DNA of 7,091 bases, from positions 1 to 7,091 of the forward strand of contig DAOUQK010000198.1 of NCBI GenBank assembly GCA_030625695.1, written 5' to 3'. This DNA is from Paracoccaceae bacterium (GTDB lineage Bacteria; Pseudomonadota; Alphaproteobacteria; Rhodobacterales; Rhodobacteraceae). Numbering within the stretch: the first letter of the stretch is position 1; each line of letters begins with the position of its first letter. This document shows positions 4,916 to 7,091 of this stretch, in pieces. The notes under the pieces are model-generated. The model did not search any database. It saw only the letters and a list, made by a program, of their open reading frames with translations, and was not told the DNA's origin. The translations under genes and the position numbers were made by a program.

Positions 4916-7039
4916 TCAGTCTTCGCTTTTGACCTCTTCGCCAGTTTCCTGATCGACCACTTTCATCGACAGGCGCACCTTGCCGCGATCGTCAAAGCCC
5001 AACAGCTTGACCTTCACTTCCTGGCCTTCTTTCAGAACGTCCGAAGGATGGTTCAACCGGCGGTTTTCGATCTGGCTGACATGCACCAGCCCGTCCCGCT
5101 TGCCGAAGAAGTTCACAAACGCGCCAAAATCGACGATTTTGACCACGGTACCGGTATAGATCACCCCGGCCTCAGGCTCTGCCACGATCGAGTGGATCAT
5201 GTCATAGGCTTTCTTGATCGAATCGGCATTCGGCGACGCGATCTTGATGATACCTTCGTCGTTGATATCAACCTTCGCGCCCGACACTTCAACGATCTCG
5301 CGGATCACTTTACCGCCCGAGCCGATCACTTCACGGATCTTGTCGGTTGGTACCTGCATGGTTTCGATGCGCGGTGCGTGGATGCTGAAATCAGCCGCCT
5401 CGGTCAGCGCATTGGCCATCTCACCCAGGATATGCAAACGACCCGCACGGGCCTGCTCCAAAGCTTTCTCCATGATCTCGGGCGTGATGCCAGCGATCTT
5501 GATGTCCATCTGCAACGAAGTGATCCCCGCCTCAGTGCCGGCCACCTTGAAGTCCATGTCGCCAAGGTGATCTTCGTCACCCAGGATGTCGGACAGGATC
5601 GCGTATGATCCGTCTTCTTCCATGATCAGACCCATCGCCACGCCGGCCACAGCCGACTTCAAAGGCACACCGGCGTCCATCATCGACAAAGACCCACCGC
5701 AAACCGACGCCATCGAACTTGAGCCGTTGGATTCGGTGATCTCAGAGACGACCCTGATGGTATAAGGGAAATCAGTGGACGCAGGCAGAACCGCCTGCAA
5801 TGCGCGCCATGCCAGTTTACCGTGACCAATCTCGCGACGGTTCGGGCCCATCACGCGACCAACTTCACCAACCGAATACGGAGGGAAGTTGTAATGCAGC
5901 AGGAAGTTGGATTTGAAGTTACCGTGCAGCGCATCAATGAACTGCTCATCATCTCCGGTGCCCAGCGTGGTCACAACCAGACCTTGCGTCTCACCACGGG
6001 TGAACAAGGCCGACCCGTGGGTCCGGGGCAACAGGCCAGTTTCGCTGCTGATCGAGCGGATTTCGTCGGTCTTACGACCATCAATCCGCTTGCCGTTCTT
6101 GACGATATCGCCGCGCAGGATACCTGCTTCAAGCTTCTTCATCGCCGACCCAAGGTTGGCATCGTCCAGTTGCTCTTCGCTAAGCGCGCCCTTGATCACA
6201 TCGCGGGCGGCAGACACAGCTGCGGTACGCTCTTGCTTATCAGCAATAGCAAAGGCCGCGCGCATGTCTTTGTCACCAGCTTTGGCAACAGCGGCAGACA
6301 GGTCCGAGTAATCAGCCGGTTGGAAATCAAACGGCTCTTTCGCGGCGTCTTCGGCCAGATCAATGATCAGGTCCAGAACTGGCTGTATCTGCTCGTGAGC
6401 GAATTTCACCGCGCCCAGCATCTCTGCCTCGCTCAGCTCATACGCTTCCGACTCAACCATCATCACCGCGTCTTTGGTCCCGGCAACAACCAGATCAAGG
6501 CGCTGTTCCGGGTTCAGGCGCAATTCGTGCATGTCGTCCACGGTTGGGTTCAGAATGTATTCACCATCCTCAAAACCCACGCGACAGTTGGCAATCGGAC
6601 CCATGAACGGCGCGCCCGATATGGTCAAAGCGGCCGAAGCAGCGATCATCGCCACCATGTCCGGATCGTTAACCAGATCGTGGCTCAGAACCGTACACAT
6701 CACCAGAACTTCGTTCTTGAAGCCAGGCACAAACAGCGGACGAATTGGCCGGTCGATCAGACGCGCGGTCAGAGTTTCTTTCTCGGTGGGCCGTGCCTCA
6801 CGCTTGAAGAATCCACCCGGCACTTTACCGGCAGCATAATACTTTTCCTGATAGTGAACGGTCAGCGGGAAAAAGTTCTGACCCGGTTTTTCTTTGCGGG
6901 CAAAGGTCACGTTGGCCATCACCGACGTCTCGCCCAAGGTCGCGATGACCGAGCCATCCGCCTGACGGGCAACTTTGCCGGTTTCTAACGTGAGCGTCTC
7001 TTCGCCCCATTCGATTGATTTCTTAGTTACGTTGAACAT
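4916..7039 (-). CDS. pnp: Polyribonucleotide nucleotidyltransferase (PNPase)
   Basis: The full-length 707-residue protein (E. coli PNPase has 711) carries all family domains. They are a first RNase PH-like domain at about 10-140, a helical linker around 240-310, a second RNase PH domain at about 315-550, a KH domain at about 555-615 with the IGSGGK loop at 572-577, and an S1 domain at about 625-693 (GTVVKIVDFGAFV, then DGLVHVSQI). The phosphorolytic site is intact: LGDEDHLGDMDFK at 486-498 gives Asp488 and Asp494, matching E. coli Asp486 and Asp492. PNPase degrades RNA 3' to 5' with phosphate and can add tails; it works as a trimer and often with RNase E in a degradosome. The ATG at 7037-7039 is preceded by TGAGGAA about 6 nt upstream. 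rpsO would be expected just outside the right edge. A strong terminator follows the gene. Confidence 0.98.
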   Translation of the reverse strand: MFNVTKKSIEWGEETLTLETGKVARQADGSVIATLGETSVMANVTFARKEKPGQNFFPLTVHYQEKYYAAGKVPGGFFKREARPTEKETLTARLIDRPIRPLFVPGFKNEVLVMCTVLSHDLVNDPDMVAMIAASAALTISGAPFMGPIANCRVGFEDGEYILNPTVDDMHELRLNPEQRLDLVVAGTKDAVMMVESEAYELSEAEMLGAVKFAHEQIQPVLDLIIDLAEDAAKEPFDFQPADYSDLSAAVAKAGDKDMRAAFAIADKQERTAAVSAARDVIKGALSEEQLDDANLGSAMKKLEAGILRGDIVKNGKRIDGRKTDEIRSISSETGLLPRTHGSALFTRGETQGLVVTTLGTGDDEQFIDALHGNFKSNFLLHYNFPPYSVGEVGRVMGPNRREIGHGKLAWRALQAVLPASTDFPYTIRVVSEITESNGSSSMASVCGGSLSMMDAGVPLKSAVAGVAMGLIMEEDGSYAILSDILGDEDHLGDMDFKVAGTEAGITSLQMDIKIAGITPEIMEKALEQARAGRLHILGEMANALTEAADFSIHAPRIETMQVPTDKIREVIGSGGKVIREIVEVSGAKVDINDEGIIKIASPNADSIKKAYDMIHSIVAEPEAGVIYTGTVVKIVDFGAFVNFFGKRDGLVHVSQIENRRLNHPSDVLKEGQEVKVKLLGFDDRGKVRLSMKVVDQETGEEVKSED

Positions 7040-7054
7040 CTAGGTTCCTCAAGT

Positions 7055-7091
7055 TGGCCACATGGGCCATTGCATAGGGGGCGAATTCCCC
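7055..7091 (-). promoter_or_regulatory. Inverted repeats in the pnp leader
   Basis: Two inverted repeats precede the pnp ribosome binding site: TGGCC (7055-7059) with GGCCA (7065-7069) around a 5-nt loop, and GGGG (7078-7081) with CCCC (7088-7091) at the window edge. In enterobacteria the pnp leader forms a stem that is cut by RNase III and used for autoregulation; whether these short stems do anything similar is inference. The second may belong to a structure continuing outside the window. Confidence 0.3.

Noticed and set aside
4904..5608. 234-codon plus-strand open frame opposite the 3' part of pnp
   Set aside because: It is the same kind of shadow frame; it begins inside the pnp 3' flank and has no recognisable motif.
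5822..6988. 388-codon open frame on the plus strand, antisense to pnp
   Set aside because: It lies wholly inside the complete PNPase gene, its translation shows no domain or plausible protein pattern, and long antisense frames are common opposite codon-biased GC-rich genes.
1..7091. CRISPR arrays, insertion sequences, toxin-antitoxin or defence modules
   Set aside because: I saw no regularly spaced repeats, no transposase frames with terminal repeats, and no small two-gene modules in any gap.

Overview
The window looks like chromosomal DNA of an alphaproteobacterium, most likely a roseobacter-type member of the Rhodobacterales. This rests on the moderately GC-rich base composition, the protein sequences (PNPase, a DUF374 acyltransferase and an integrase C-terminus of rhodobacterial flavour) and a tRNA-Trp of the alphaproteobacterial type. 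It is an inference from familiarity; no search was run.

Layout, left to right. (1) 1-401, minus: the 5' part of a lysophospholipid acyltransferase-like (DUF374) gene that runs off the left edge. (2) 402-555: a short spacer with a possible tRNA promoter. (3) 556-631, plus: tRNA-Trp(CCA) with encoded CCA, whose 3' end is built into a 17-bp hairpin. (4) 632-1004: remains of an integrated element, ending in the C-terminal quarter or so of a tyrosine recombinase that faces the tRNA. (5) 1005-1658, plus: rluA, pseudouridine synthase. (6) 1655-2500, minus: an alpha-1,2-fucosyltransferase-like GT11 enzyme. (7) 2501-2647: a divergent control region with two inverted repeats. (8) 2648-3301, plus: a one-cysteine, Prx6-type peroxiredoxin. 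(9) 3298-4008, minus: a GT25 glycosyltransferase whose start codon lies in a perfect 12-bp hairpin arm. (10) 4090-4692, minus: a five-helix membrane protein of unknown function. (11) 4861-4889: a textbook terminator, followed by pnp (PNPase, 4916-7039, minus), complete with its leader up to the window edge.

Housekeeping RNA functions (tRNA-Trp, RluA, PNPase) are mixed with surface-glycan enzymes (GT11, GT25, and a lipid acyltransferase at the edge) and an oxidative-stress enzyme. These genes do not form one operon: strands alternate, and both convergent pairs overlap by exactly 4 nt at their stop codons. The tRNA-Trp/integrase pair is the clearest trace of past mobile DNA.

I did not find a convincing new multi-gene system. 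The best leads are structural: the start-codon hairpin of the GT25 gene, the hairpin embracing the tRNA-Trp CCA end, and the palindromes between the fucosyltransferase and peroxiredoxin genes.
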